Source: Octadecabacter dasysiphoniae
GTDB taxonomy: Bacteria > Pseudomonadota > Alphaproteobacteria > Rhodobacterales > Rhodobacteraceae
DNA: 64,000 nucleotides
Assembly: GCF_021532615.1 (NCBI RefSeq)
Contig: NZ_JAKGAQ010000004.1
Coordinates: 62,001-126,000, forward strand
Reading direction: 5' to 3'
The translations under genes and the position numbers were made by a program. The notes beneath the pieces are model-generated. The model searched no databases. It was not told where the DNA came from and was given only the letters and a program-made list of their open reading frames with translations. Shown here piece by piece: positions 11,401 to 19,630 of the stretch; positions within the stretch are counted from its first letter, which is position 1, and each line of letters begins with the position of its first letter.

Positions 11401-14400
11401 CCTCAGCTTTTCGACGACTGTGTTCCAGACCGAACTGTTTAACATCTCGCTTGAACCGACGTTGCCGGATGTTGCCATCGCAGATGTCATTGTGTCAGGG
11501 GCTAATGTTACGTCTGTGCTGAATGTAGGCGCGCGGGCTGGGGGCAATCTGTCGTCGATTTCGCAAGACGCCAATGATGTTATCACGATCAATAACAATG
11601 GGTTTGTGAGCTATACCGCCAGCGGGCAGGTCTTTAGCACCAAGACAGCATTGCAAACGGTCAATGCGAATGCTGGAATTGTGATTGCAGCGGGTGAAGG
11701 CACCAACACCGTTGATCTGTCTGCGATGGACCGCGCAACGAGCGCTACGATTACTTACACAGGCGACGGGAACGACACGATCAATCTGGCACTTGATGGT
11801 ACCCATGTCGTGTTTGCAGGTGGCGGGCGTGACACGATCAACCTGACCAACGGCAAAGGCACCTATTACATCTTTGCCGAAGACGGCGCCGACACATTGA
11901 ATCTGTCCACCGCAGCAGGCGGCACGGTTTATGTCTTCGCGGGTGAAGATTTCGGGATGCGTGAACAATTCCTCGATACCTTCAGCGTCAGCGGCAAGAC
12001 GATCAAAACGTCAGTGACCGAAGCCGAGATTGCAAAACAATTCACCGGCGGTGCAGTTGATCTTGGGCCCGCCAACGTTTTTGAAAACCAGTTCACCCGC
12101 GCAACCCAACTGACGGGGCAGGGCGATGATGAAATCGTCAGGATTGCTGGTTCTGGCAATGCCAACGTGTTCACGGGCAAGGGCGATGATCTGATTTCGG
12201 TTACGGGAACGGGCGACGCTGACATCTATACAGGTGCGGGCAACGACCAGATCAATTTCACCGGAACTGGCACGACGCATACGCAAGCCGGTGCAGGGGC
12301 TGACCTTGTGACATTCACAGGTGGTTCAAATACTGCCTACGGATGGGGCGCGATTTCACAAGCGGATGAGGACAGCGGTACGTTTGACCACCTTATGCGC
12401 GATGATGGCGACGATATTATCATCGGTGAGGGCGGTGCTGACACATTCTATGGCCAATACGGCAGTGACATTCTGGGCGGCGGTTTTGGTAATGACGCCT
12501 TGTTTGGCGGCTATGACGACGATCTGATGTCCGGCGGTGTTCTTGAAGTCCGGTCATTGGACAAAGACGGCAATGTTGGCGCCACAACGATCACGCTGAC
12601 TGATCCGTCTGCGGTGAAGAACCTTCAGACACGTTTGCAGGTTCAAACGGCGGATGCTGCGGATGGGCAGGACTCACTGGATGGCGGCGCGGGCAGTGAT
12701 ATTTTGCTTGGCGGCGGCGGTAACGATACCCTTTCGGGCGGCGACGGGTCTGACCTTGTTGTTGGCGATTATGGCCAGATCAATGTGTCGGCCAACCGCA
12801 CGGCTGAAACTTTTGTATCGACCGGTATGACATCAACAACCGCTGGCACTGACATTCTGAACGGTGGTTCGGGTGGTGACATTCTGGTGGCCGGTGGCGC
12901 ACAGGACGTGACTGCGACGGAAACCATCACCGATCTGGTAGGTAATAACACAGTCTTTGGTGACTTTGGCGTCGCTGAAGGAAGCCGTATTCTGGAACTG
13001 GTCAACGCCTTCCGTGCGATTGCGTCTGATACGGGTACCATCGACAATATCACGACGGGCGCTGGAAATGACGTGATCATTGGTGGTGAACGCGGTGACA
13101 TCATCAACGCTGGTCTGGGCGGTGATTTTGTTATCGGTGATCTGGGTTCGTTCGTTCCGGGCGACGGGATTGTGAACAACACCTATGTGCAAAACGGTGT
13201 CGTGGTTGCGAACACCAGTTTGCTTGAAGGAGATGATCAAATCTCGTTCGGGGTGGCGGGTGCGGATGATCTGTTTGACGTGGCACTTGGCGGCGGCGGC
13301 AGTGATACGATCACATCTGTGAATGGTGGTCTGGCGGCCCTCGGCGATTACGGCCAAATTCAACTGAGCGCGCAGGGCGTGCGCGCCTTGCTTGGTTTGT
13401 TGCCCCTGTCGTCAACGGCAGATGCCGATGAAATCGCTGCCTACAATGAACAGGTCGCGCTGATCGAACGCATCGTGCAAAGCATGGAAACCGTGGATGA
13501 CACAGGCGCCGTGTATGGTGATCTGGGTGCTAACCCACGTTATGGCGACGACAGTCTGACCACGACCGAAGGCGGCAATGTTTTTGCTATCATGGGTGGC
13601 AACACGGATGATGGCGCAGGAAATATGGGCGGTGATACCGTCAATCTTGCCGACGGCCTAAGCTATATCATCACCGATGATGGCCGATTGACCATTGATC
13701 AGATTGATGATGGCGCGGGCAGCACGTTCGGACAGGTTAAGGGTGAATCCTTTAGCACTGAATTTGCGGGCAATGACACGGTCACCACAGCGAACGGCCG
13801 CGACATTATCCTGACAGGCGATCTGGCGGATACGGTAACGGCGGGCGACGGGCTGAACATTGTGATGACCGACAACGGTACGCTGGAAACTGCGGATGTG
13901 CTGACGGCCTCCCCCACGACCCTGACAAGTGATGCAGGCGCGGGCGATGGCAATGACACCTACTTTGGTGGTGCAGATGACGATCTGGTCGTTCTGGGCG
14001 GCGGTAACAGCGCCGGAACAACCGTCACGGACAGTGCGGTTCTGGGTGAGGGCGACAATTACGCCATGGGCGATTCAGGCCAGATCAGCATTACGCTGGG
14101 TGTGGATGGATCGCAGGCTGTGTCGCTGGTGTCTGATCCGGTCGTGGTTGGAAACAACGACGGTATTGACCAGATCACAGCCGGCAGCAGCGATGATTTC
14201 ATCGTGCTGGGCGGCGGTGCTGACATCGCAGACCTTGGTGATGGCATCACCTATGTTCTCGCGTCTTCGGGCGCGTTGAACACGACGTCTGCGACGGACG
14301 GGCGATTGACCGTCAAGATCGCTTCGGCTGACGTTGTTCCGGATGCTGTGGATGGTGATGATGTGATCACCGCAGGTTTGGGCGATGATTTTGTCGTGCT

Positions 14401-16132
14401 TGGTCTTGGTGCGGATACGGCCAACCTTGGGGATGGCACGGTGCATATTATCGGCGGTGAAGGCACGATTGATTTTGAACGAACAGCAGGCGGGGACCGC
14501 GTTCTGGATATGGTCAGCCAATTGGCCGTGCTGTCTGATCTGGATGGCGACGAAACGATCACCGCCGGTAGTGGTGATGATTTTATCATTCTCGGACTTG
14601 GTGATGACTATGTCGAAACTGGTGATGGCGAAAACCGCGTGGTTGGCGATCAGGGCCGTATGGCCCTTGATACCGCTGCGGGTACGGAATTGTTGACGTT
14701 CCTGTCGCCTGAACTTGGCGGTGATGACACCGTATTTGGTGGTGCAGGTGACGATTCAATCTTGCTGAGCCAAGGGGATGACTACGCTGAAACATTCGGC
14801 GGCGAAGACCTGATTGCGGGCGACAACGCGACGCTGACCAAGAACGACGTCACTGGTGTCCATCTTCTTGAGGCTGACACACAAGCCTTTGGCGGTGATG
14901 ACCGGATTTTGGCGGGCGACGGAAATGACCTGATTATCGGCTCGTTTGGTGCGGACACGATTGAAACAGGGATCGGCGAAGATTTTGCCTTGGGCGACCT
15001 TGGCGATATTACTTTCCGAAATGCCACAGATGTCGAAACGCTAACTTACACGACCGTTGATGTGGGCGGTAACGATGTGATCACCGCGACCGGAACAGGA
15101 TCTAACATCCTGATCGGACAGTTTGGTGATGACATTATTACGGGTGCTGACGATGATGATGTGCTGATCGGCGATCTGAGCGAGTTGCAGTTAAGCAGTT
15201 TCGAAAATGTCCTGCCCGGCCAGTCGCAGGTAGAACGCATTGAGGCCGTTGTATCGATCCGCCCCGACCTCGGGTTTGACGACAGCCTGATTGGTGCAGA
15301 TGGCAATGATCTGTTGATCGGTGGCTTTGGCGCAGACAGTCTTTTGGGCGGCGACGGGCAAGATTTCCTGTTCGGTGATACCGTCGATGTGCGCCGTGAC
15401 TATGATCCTGTAACCCAGATCGAAACGCTTGACTTGGATACAAATTTCGCCTTTGAATCAGGTGGTTACGATATCATGGACGGCGAAGATGGCGCTGACA
15501 TTCTGGTGGGTGGCCTTGGGGCTGATTTGTTCTTTGGCAACACCCGGACTGACCTTTTGGCAGGTGACGCCTTTACCGGAAAATACATCACCTTCTTCCC
15601 GACGGGCCTGACAGGCACCACGCCTTTGCGCGAAGTTGATGAAGTGAACTTTGCAGGCTTTTCGGCGGTTGATGTGTTGACCGATGCACAGGTCGGAACG
15701 TCCCTGGGTGTGCTAGGGACAGGGTTCCTGTCGACATTCGGACGTGACGTTTTTGACGAAGACCACCTTTCTTCAACCCTCGATCTGATCACGCCACCGG
15801 CCCAGCCAATTGACGCGAGCGATCGGTTCGGCAGTGATCCGGTGCTGTTCTTGCGCGTGATCGAAGGGTTCTTTGAAAACGAAGACATCATTCGCCGCAT
15901 TTCCGAAACGGTCTACTTTGGGGTTGATCTTGACCTCGCGCTCGAGGATCTGACCCTCGCGTTCCGTGCCTATCTGCTGGATCAGGGCATTATGGAACTT
16001 CATGTTGATATGGTGCTGTTTGATGCAATGCTGCGCCGGGTTCTGGATGACGCAAGCGATAATCCGGCACCTGATGCGGATGCTGTCGTTCCGGCTGGGG
16101 ATGGCGTTGTCATCCAACAGATACCTGCCTGA
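2438..16132 (+). CDS. Giant LEPR-XLL domain protein with RTX-like repeats, about 4,564 aa
   Basis: Predicted very large, acidic, exported protein. Its N-terminus (residues 7-19) reads L-F-E-L-L-E-P-R-I-L-L-D-A, the LEPR-XLL motif found at the N-terminus of very long repetitive bacterial proteins and taken to be a sorting signal. No ordinary Sec signal peptide is seen. The middle (about residues 300-3000) is repetitive, beta-rich and Asp/Gly-rich with no family I can name. From about residue 3090 to 4390 there are many Gly-Asp repeats of the type GGxGxDxLxGGxGxD, often closing with a G-D-x-G-x-I element, resembling hemolysin-type calcium-binding repeats. The last 100 residues are non-repetitive. 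Start choice: AGGGG at 2426-2430 lies 7 nt before the TTG at 2438, whereas the TTG at 2432 is too close. The two adaptor-like genes follow directly. The function (adhesin, surface layer or matrix protein) is unknown. Confidence 0.85.
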   Translation: MDKNEKLFELLEPRILLDASLDFSVSDTLDNVDTIEAMSALIRTFEDQFDPGEDGLLNLLRTELIDGLDGADDLFSIVEGQDGTGFGELEDIFERVRLSGMQVVEDYRTDLNAVFTDAVYTDTILDLRDTTRTYGVRDGMTEVGFLDNVGLLRINGVELAEGTTLSDYLRSADVTEQVFGSDLIWSDGNLSDRIDAYFDTFAVEYAPVTAGSDPLAPNYEPFREYTFVEDAAGILTTIVEFKAAFTEAYDNVIAAADTTALEQISLADVDKTGGGEIIRYSQTSVDEIAVSVDLPIIQTFLDKLDLAGNLRTIMPNDFSFLAQSGVFEYSITAATVVDDQGTTTAAIADVEDDTVTANLNMANFGLAGDPLDPTGIEALFEFGVPDAVAGDINNLFEIGGAPETDVGFLTGTLTSIETGRFGLFDAGNTWTGLAFDGTVIATVDPTIGLTQSSVLGGRGAVDFALRATELDADPANAASQLVELDQAAELELVRYNFDMNLPLSLDAATGIGFGASLTQAVTIGQIAADTTVAAFDDAVDVDFAITSFAGVDAELIEPLNRIANTFYDTGTDVVETFFDALGDGVASVLGNAGFTLGIPLTDFDMTESFGQIADVFQSIPDLFAASPEDFGFPETVGSVGLLNIDETGIFVDLATDQTSQTGSVLTDAQLDALALETSLNFVIVGFDTNDVETRTDVPVDITGWAERDVYGNITDESLVVLAGLIEGQLASFGWAVSIASRAFNFAVTGPGAIQNVSMESIAGTTNLRDLGFKLSQLNTGTQNGTEIASLDVHREIGTVGLEALDLDVLKGMSSVRFEIVVDDEVQLVNVVQPTGGWGANTAGDLAQGFVNEINAALVLKGIDISVAKAFVGADPALEFSLGGDADGRYKIGLDLESLKRANSLQGMLGWMADTVGNIPCIPDFEVNVDIETGEVIFDFEPFVACSIDSDGNIVTGIPSVSAGLSIDNTSLGEFSNVDLQAQLDGTLSAELNVAAGFNIFDIQADFTANGEIGSAILDNVFFDQLSMNAVLDAQATNIVAGLDLGMVEIGVGTGAGGPDPANFIAINTELDITIVGQSDGAFSNRLTGAQLITLGTDTGPGSRLTDLLGRVDLEGGIAVIPYPASGDDDVVIEGAVAGERVDFDLPASTLADPDDAAAEDRQNVLDLITIQNGDDRVDGQDYVMVAMNLEGIDLGFGGLTPSIDEPIFASIGDIFDPINTTSVVFDIAELACLTLVDPNLILDALIGLGDVIEIYEDNLESFFPFLFEDVPLLNDSLMATFDFTSGFNDALQDLRDEGGFSFENINSVFASVFGADVVTINLVTAGGACELIFDLDISFLDDFTQEIPFNFNLVDLLGTAGLSALIDGADDNLDSDEQGDESADVLGDLLTNLVDARADAALVLDPELGLNLSFGIDIAALGGLTLANATATTTLEEIANVTSVITNGAGFDDLRVNWVDATDGKQASYAIDIDALLPQAEGEPDATIQDVVTALQAAFDADANGLVVELADNAGDLTIEIKDPNSTARDPAGVLALFADPIDTAALTAEGGVQPVLAEAGEYPVRSIALADPVDPTLGYTFDIVIAGTAPISIDVPADGARDDEGFVAALNTALNTANPAIPAATNNTILIANSGLDAGDMSGDSTPLLRLLLARLDDDTGAITLETTAFANSQGWDEFSIAITDTAGALFGGPAEDAGGAFEALAEADPYVPRAITMMGLDTIVPDEFEPRVLVVAPPLPVAAVLPLPSDGFTLSVNITVPGSTATDTIDLVIAEDLTPLTPRTPQELVDALNDALRFSAPDTMRTLNLGTLTTSTETGAAEVTDILAGNVFAFELNDLGLVSITTTSALKIVGLPEFGFSLEYTAVKAGLQTGGAAFGNIHGTGSDWEATDASKGYSFAIQIADGDPIDVIVEEDFSRVTRADFVDGLNAALVNAGVDRSLISDTAVIGTTTTLSQILRFVADGTDLTLQSTNFAQVNGYNEFTFAVVGNDISHDVTFEVLELEKSNIARALGFKSLIELSDILNDPSLDVVEGDVSSSVLKAKDITHDAPIIFIDTEGDNATRISANLSLGTPEGLNMVLALGPLEVGIEGGSAFIGASGGEGRGYVAGVVEDIDGKDDGRYDLAHLYGIFQSDDPDFLPLFGLDVDFETRIDLPFSGGFGLLNPDDHGFVYESTLLRTTGNPADPNDNSVSARALFDTAEAALVELYTADINATDAEAARAAAIALLDTHFVGDAQALALIGLALTQDELDGLIDPIADLAKFGDTRAGERDATTNLLPADYYTPTGDAEYGPHFIELNLPGVGLFDCAGILDLLNNPQAIINGLDMMAGTIQGFIDDFMGDLDLPVIGDNLALGAGFFDDFIYDALDEVRADLERPIDPAVSDALPTSLDLINVLLNRALNLMFDPNDTSADQQYIAAAVIDNGEPAIYGALSFDFEVFNADLNVDLALEIPGLNLDVDAGDGIHLRTVLDIDLGFGLDCEGFFVLNDVDSPEIALTFEASLIDFDPTTADTFEAGMSIGGVLEVSATPTAGTDNLVRATIGLDLFGASGIATGTGLEIDRAYAFSEPEFAAMGGGAVPLDANRFDNTVYLSQIDFGDFATFTLDVTVDLNLDLTIGFGSGSFVPEITTKFIFTAEIPQLVLGEPISTDILITDLKFDDIRLHTGNLGQIVGQVLNPITTLLEPITDVFKPLSETVPVSYAFSAAAAIFPILNVGTQITETLGTLADLPTSNPGGICIGTYNFLGFKNEVLLSNFRASDAIFTPCFDFVLDLGFSASVSGPGLDIKLPLLTDPSHALNLLLGNFDRVSLVEADFNLLQADINANISAAIVNTLNLPSWIGSAITGGFTANIDIDFDAGFTVGYDLAGVVNFANSYDPERLLDGIFLDAAPGALVDGSVRGTFGLNAGIAGASGNIGGDVTLTFTDPNNDGKLRLPELLAQIDLASTQTTLKGLLGSFFNGSVSFSAGLSIWGGINFPSPLPDLSFSTTVFQTELFNISLEPTLPDVAIADVIVSGANVTSVLNVGARAGGNLSSISQDANDVITINNNGFVSYTASGQVFSTKTALQTVNANAGIVIAAGEGTNTVDLSAMDRATSATITYTGDGNDTINLALDGTHVVFAGGGRDTINLTNGKGTYYIFAEDGADTLNLSTAAGGTVYVFAGEDFGMREQFLDTFSVSGKTIKTSVTEAEIAKQFTGGAVDLGPANVFENQFTRATQLTGQGDDEIVRIAGSGNANVFTGKGDDLISVTGTGDADIYTGAGNDQINFTGTGTTHTQAGAGADLVTFTGGSNTAYGWGAISQADEDSGTFDHLMRDDGDDIIIGEGGADTFYGQYGSDILGGGFGNDALFGGYDDDLMSGGVLEVRSLDKDGNVGATTITLTDPSAVKNLQTRLQVQTADAADGQDSLDGGAGSDILLGGGGNDTLSGGDGSDLVVGDYGQINVSANRTAETFVSTGMTSTTAGTDILNGGSGGDILVAGGAQDVTATETITDLVGNNTVFGDFGVAEGSRILELVNAFRAIASDTGTIDNITTGAGNDVIIGGERGDIINAGLGGDFVIGDLGSFVPGDGIVNNTYVQNGVVVANTSLLEGDDQISFGVAGADDLFDVALGGGGSDTITSVNGGLAALGDYGQIQLSAQGVRALLGLLPLSSTADADEIAAYNEQVALIERIVQSMETVDDTGAVYGDLGANPRYGDDSLTTTEGGNVFAIMGGNTDDGAGNMGGDTVNLADGLSYIITDDGRLTIDQIDDGAGSTFGQVKGESFSTEFAGNDTVTTANGRDIILTGDLADTVTAGDGLNIVMTDNGTLETADVLTASPTTLTSDAGAGDGNDTYFGGADDDLVVLGGGNSAGTTVTDSAVLGEGDNYAMGDSGQISITLGVDGSQAVSLVSDPVVVGNNDGIDQITAGSSDDFIVLGGGADIADLGDGITYVLASSGALNTTSATDGRLTVKIASADVVPDAVDGDDVITAGLGDDFVVLGLGADTANLGDGTVHIIGGEGTIDFERTAGGDRVLDMVSQLAVLSDLDGDETITAGSGDDFIILGLGDDYVETGDGENRVVGDQGRMALDTAAGTELLTFLSPELGGDDTVFGGAGDDSILLSQGDDYAETFGGEDLIAGDNATLTKNDVTGVHLLEADTQAFGGDDRILAGDGNDLIIGSFGADTIETGIGEDFALGDLGDITFRNATDVETLTYTTVDVGGNDVITATGTGSNILIGQFGDDIITGADDDDVLIGDLSELQLSSFENVLPGQSQVERIEAVVSIRPDLGFDDSLIGADGNDLLIGGFGADSLLGGDGQDFLFGDTVDVRRDYDPVTQIETLDLDTNFAFESGGYDIMDGEDGADILVGGLGADLFFGNTRTDLLAGDAFTGKYITFFPTGLTGTTPLREVDEVNFAGFSAVDVLTDAQVGTSLGVLGTGFLSTFGRDVFDEDHLSSTLDLITPPAQPIDASDRFGSDPVLFLRVIEGFFENEDIIRRISETVYFGVDLDLALEDLTLAFRAYLLDQGIMELHVDMVLFDAMLRRVLDDASDNPAPDADAVVPAGDGVVIQQIPA
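11760..15560 (+). repeat. RTX-like Gly/Asp repeat region of the LEPR-XLL protein
   Basis: Degenerate coding repeats built from units such as GGAGSDILLGGGGNDTL and GDGNDLIIGSFGADTIE. They alternate with spacers that often end in a GDxGxI element. Such repeats bind calcium in RTX proteins. The spacing here is less regular than the uninterrupted nonapeptide arrays of classic RTX toxins. Confidence 0.75.
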
Positions 16133-16151
16133 GATCGTGGAGCGCTAATCG

Positions 16152-17708
16152 GTGGACGTTGCTCTTCCCAATCCTGACTTTGAGGCGGTTCTAGATGTGG
16201 ACGGTCTTAGCGGTAGTGGGCAAGAAGGCGGTCGGCCCCTGCCCACAATTGAAAACGCGCAGTTGGATAAATTGCGCGGTGCACGGCCCACCGCCCATAA
16301 GGTCGATGGTTGGATACTGTGTGCCGCACCACTGGCTGCCGGTGTCGCGCTGGTCCATGGGTATCGCGCGCTGCCCAAAGGTGTCGCGCTTTCAGACCTT
16401 ATCCGCCATGTTGAATCAGCGGCGCGCGCGCAAGTAACGCGCCCTAGAACTGCCCAGCCAGACGCAGTTGATCGATTGCGCGACGCGGCGGTAGCGGTGT
16501 CGAAAATGCCACGTAAGAAACGGATCGGGCAGGTTCTTTATGCAATCCGTGATGCGGGGCTGTCCGGCGTTGCCGCCCTAGCGGTGATCAAGAACGGCCG
16601 CGTCAAGAAGATCCATTTTGCGGCGAAAAGCGGCGTTAATGTCCGTGATGAACTTCGCTCTGTCATCCTCAACCCGAAACCGGACAGCGACGCAATCGAA
16701 CTTGATTTGATTGCGCGCAGTCTGGGTGGGGCATCGGGCACGTTGTATCTGCCAAGTGATCCAGACAACGGGCTGGCGTTCTTTGGGGTGGATCTTACGG
16801 CGCAAGCCAAAGACGCGCTGGAAAGAAACGGCGAATTCTTCGCGATGCTGACAGAGCTTAACCCCAATACAGGACGTGGCGCGCGCGTGTTGTGGGGGGC
16901 GGGGGTTCTGGCCGTTTTGGCCGCTGTCGGCGTTTATTTGGCTATGCCAGCGCCGGTTTATGTTTCAAATTTCGCAGAAGCCCGCGCCAGCCAATCAGTC
17001 ACGGTTGCCCTGCCGTTCGGCGCGTTTCTTGAAAAATCTATGGTGCGCCCCGGTCAGGTTCTTGACGCAGGGGAGGTGGCGGCGGTGCTGCGATCGCCCG
17101 AGATTGAAAACGGGATCGCCGAACAAAAAGTCAGCTATGCGCTTGAACAGATCAATGCGCAGGATGCGTTGAATGCCGGGGATTACGGCGAATTCCAGTT
17201 GGCGGAAAAGCGTGCAGAGATTGCGTTACTGCTGCAACAACAGCTTGAAAGCCGACAGGCGCAGTTGACGGTGACGGCCCCTGTCGCCAGTCGCGTCGTG
17301 ACGGCGCTGCCTGACGGGGACCGCGGGAATTTCTTAAGCACCGGAACGCCTGTCGTGGTTTTGCAGCCAAAGGCGATGTTTGATTTGTTGATTGATGTTT
17401 CGGACCGCGACAGCGCATTGGTACAGGCAGGCCAATCCGGCCATGTGTTTTTTCGTGGTCTTAGCGATGAAACGTACCCTTTCGAAACGCTATCGACGGC
17501 AACGCTGACGACCGTGCCGGAAACAGGGGAAACCCGCAGTGTGGTGCGCGCGCGCATCCTTGGGGCGGATCAATCTGATTTGTTGGTCGGCCTTTCCGGA
17601 TTTGCCAAAATTGAAACGCGCACTGCCCCGCGCATTGTCGGACTGACACGGCCACTTGTGGATTACATAAGGCTTACCCTTTGGAAAACACTTGGCTTCA
17701 CTTTTTAA
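16152..17708 (+). CDS. HlyD-like membrane fusion protein with large cytosolic N-terminal domain
   Basis: 518-aa predicted inner-membrane adaptor for export of the LEPR-XLL protein. Residues 1-240 are hydrophilic and unassigned, possibly a small-molecule or protein-binding domain. One transmembrane segment lies at about 245-264. The periplasmic part has a split barrel-sandwich (lipoyl-like) domain, with MVRPGQVLDAGEVAAVLRSP before and TAPVASRVVTAL after a helical hairpin rich in Glu/Gln. GTG start with GGAG about 9 nt upstream, 19 nt after the giant gene stop. It overlaps the next gene by 28 nt, so the three genes are very likely one operon. The HlyD-type architecture is clear; the N-terminal extension is unusual for the family. 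Confidence 0.8.
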   Translation: MDVALPNPDFEAVLDVDGLSGSGQEGGRPLPTIENAQLDKLRGARPTAHKVDGWILCAAPLAAGVALVHGYRALPKGVALSDLIRHVESAARAQVTRPRTAQPDAVDRLRDAAVAVSKMPRKKRIGQVLYAIRDAGLSGVAALAVIKNGRVKKIHFAAKSGVNVRDELRSVILNPKPDSDAIELDLIARSLGGASGTLYLPSDPDNGLAFFGVDLTAQAKDALERNGEFFAMLTELNPNTGRGARVLWGAGVLAVLAAVGVYLAMPAPVYVSNFAEARASQSVTVALPFGAFLEKSMVRPGQVLDAGEVAAVLRSPEIENGIAEQKVSYALEQINAQDALNAGDYGEFQLAEKRAEIALLLQQQLESRQAQLTVTAPVASRVVTALPDGDRGNFLSTGTPVVVLQPKAMFDLLIDVSDRDSALVQAGQSGHVFFRGLSDETYPFETLSTATLTTVPETGETRSVVRARILGADQSDLLVGLSGFAKIETRTAPRIVGLTRPLVDYIRLTLWKTLGFTF

Positions 17709-19630
17709 AAGACCTTGAGGTCAGCTGTTTTTCCAGCGGGGACGGGATGCGCTATGCTGTCCATGAACCAAGAAGCGGCAAGATTTTTCTGACCAATCGC
17801 ACCATCGCACAGCATTTGAATGCGTTGCAAAACGGGCAAACCGATCTTGCGGTGGCAGATCAGAATGAAATGGCCAAGGTTTACGGATTTATCGAAACGG
17901 TGCGAAATGCATCGACCGCAGAGCTGACGGCAAAGCCTCCGTTCAACCCGCTATTCGTGCGTTGGAAAGGGTTGGACCTTGGAAAATATGACCGCCCATT
18001 GGCACGGTGGGCGGCGTGTTTGGGGCCATTTGTTTGGCCTGTTTTCATCGGCCTATTTCTGTGTTGCCTCGGGCTCGGGGTGATCAGCGAATGGGCCATC
18101 CTTGGCGCTGCTACGCAGATGATTTCGATTGAGGGGCTTGCGACATTCGCGCTGATGTCGCCCTTCCTTAAGCTCCCGCATGAGCTTGGCCATGCGTTGG
18201 CGGCGCGGCGTTTTGATGTGCCGTTGCGCAATGCAGGCATCATATTCGTGGGGCTGTTTCCACTGCCATTCGTGGATACGTCTGCGGCGGATATTTGCGC
18301 CAACAAAAACCAGCGTATCCGCATCAGCCTTGCGGGTATTTTCGTTGATTTGCTGATCGCGATGACGGCCTTTGTGGCGTGGTATTTGGTCGATGGAACC
18401 TTCCTTAAGACGATCACGGCCAACATCTTTATTTTTAGCAGCCTTAATTCATTGCTGTTCAATGGCAATCCATTGATGCGTCTTGACGGATATTTTGCGT
18501 TTTCCGACTGGATCGGCCATCGTAATCTGTCCAGTGCAGCGGCACAAATTTTCAAGAACGCACGCACCTATTGCGCGACCTTTGGTGGGGCAGGCGCCTC
18601 GGTTCAGGGGCGCAAAGAACGGATGTATCTGTTCTACGGGGTGGCGTCGGGGCTTTATAAAATCAATATCCTTTTGACGATCCTGTGGCTGACGCTGCCG
18701 CGCTTTTTCGGGTTGGGATTGCTGTTGGCGATCTGGGGGGGCTATGCGATGTTCTTTTCGCCGCTGCTCAATAAATTGCAGGCAGAACCGGTAGAGGGAA
18801 AGCAATCGTATATGGGACGGCGGGCGGTATTTTGGGGTGGAGTTTTGGCCGTGACGGGCGCATGCCTGTTTATTCCGTTGCCGTTCAAGGTCACCGTTCC
18901 GGTTTCTCTTGATACAAACGGGACTTACGCCGTGCAGACGCAAGCGGCGGGTGTTTTGCGCCAGATCAGCGATAGCGGTCAGGTTGATGCGGGCACGGTC
19001 TTGTTCGCTATGGATAATCCCGTACTTGACCAAGACATTGCACTGGCCCGTGAAATCCTTGTTCTGGCGAATGCGCAGCGCGATAATGTGCTTCAACGCG
19101 ATGCCACCCAAACCCGAATTGCCACCGCACAATTGGAAGCACCCCAAAAGGAGCTGGAGGTGTTGCTGGTCGGGCTTGAGGCCATGACGTTGAGCGCGCC
19201 ACAAAGTGGCATTTTTCGACCCAGTACGGATGCCCGCACGGGTGCGTTTTTCGCCGAAGGATCGCGGTTGGGGTATTTGTTACCTGATGTTGCCCAAAGC
19301 GTTGTGATTGGCCAGTTTCCGGAAGACCAGATTGCGCGGCTTCGTGATGGCGACCCTGAATATTCGCTTTGGAATGCCGGTGATGTGTTTGCTAACGACA
19401 CGGTGATTGAAACCCGTCTGGTGCAGATCAACCAGCTTGCTGCTGAAACGGGCCAGCGGACGTATCAGTTGATTGCGCATCTCAACCTGCCGCCGAATGC
19501 GCTGCACGGGCGTCAGCAATACCTGAAACTGACCCTTGAGACCGCACCAGTGTACACGCATCTATACGAGGTTTTCTTGAACCTGCGTCGCAGCTATTTG
19601 AACGCACGGATTGGCCAAGGCGCCAACTAG
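17681..19630 (+). CDS. M50-type zinc metalloprotease fused to HlyD-like adaptor domain
   Basis: 649-aa polytopic membrane protein. Residues about 20-80 (RYAVHEPRSGKIFLTNRT and following) resemble the PqqD/winged-helix region at the N-terminus of related M50/HlyD proteins. The M50 part carries the zinc motif HELGH (H167-H171) in a membrane helix and a second conserved motif NPLMRLDGY, in which D269 is the likely third zinc ligand. After further membrane helices a periplasmic HlyD-like section follows (about 410-649) with AAGVLRQISDSGQVDAGTVLFAMDNP and SAPQSGIFRPS as the two halves of a lipoyl-like domain. TTG start with AAGG about 9 nt upstream, overlapping the preceding adaptor gene. Members of this group occur in export loci of peptides and large proteins. 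Whether the protease is active and cleaves the LEPR-XLL protein is not known. Confidence 0.8.
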   Translation: MENTWLHFLKDLEVSCFSSGDGMRYAVHEPRSGKIFLTNRTIAQHLNALQNGQTDLAVADQNEMAKVYGFIETVRNASTAELTAKPPFNPLFVRWKGLDLGKYDRPLARWAACLGPFVWPVFIGLFLCCLGLGVISEWAILGAATQMISIEGLATFALMSPFLKLPHELGHALAARRFDVPLRNAGIIFVGLFPLPFVDTSAADICANKNQRIRISLAGIFVDLLIAMTAFVAWYLVDGTFLKTITANIFIFSSLNSLLFNGNPLMRLDGYFAFSDWIGHRNLSSAAAQIFKNARTYCATFGGAGASVQGRKERMYLFYGVASGLYKINILLTILWLTLPRFFGLGLLLAIWGGYAMFFSPLLNKLQAEPVEGKQSYMGRRAVFWGGVLAVTGACLFIPLPFKVTVPVSLDTNGTYAVQTQAAGVLRQISDSGQVDAGTVLFAMDNPVLDQDIALAREILVLANAQRDNVLQRDATQTRIATAQLEAPQKELEVLLVGLEAMTLSAPQSGIFRPSTDARTGAFFAEGSRLGYLLPDVAQSVVIGQFPEDQIARLRDGDPEYSLWNAGDVFANDTVIETRLVQINQLAAETGQRTYQLIAHLNLPPNALHGRQQYLKLTLETAPVYTHLYEVFLNLRRSYLNARIGQGAN

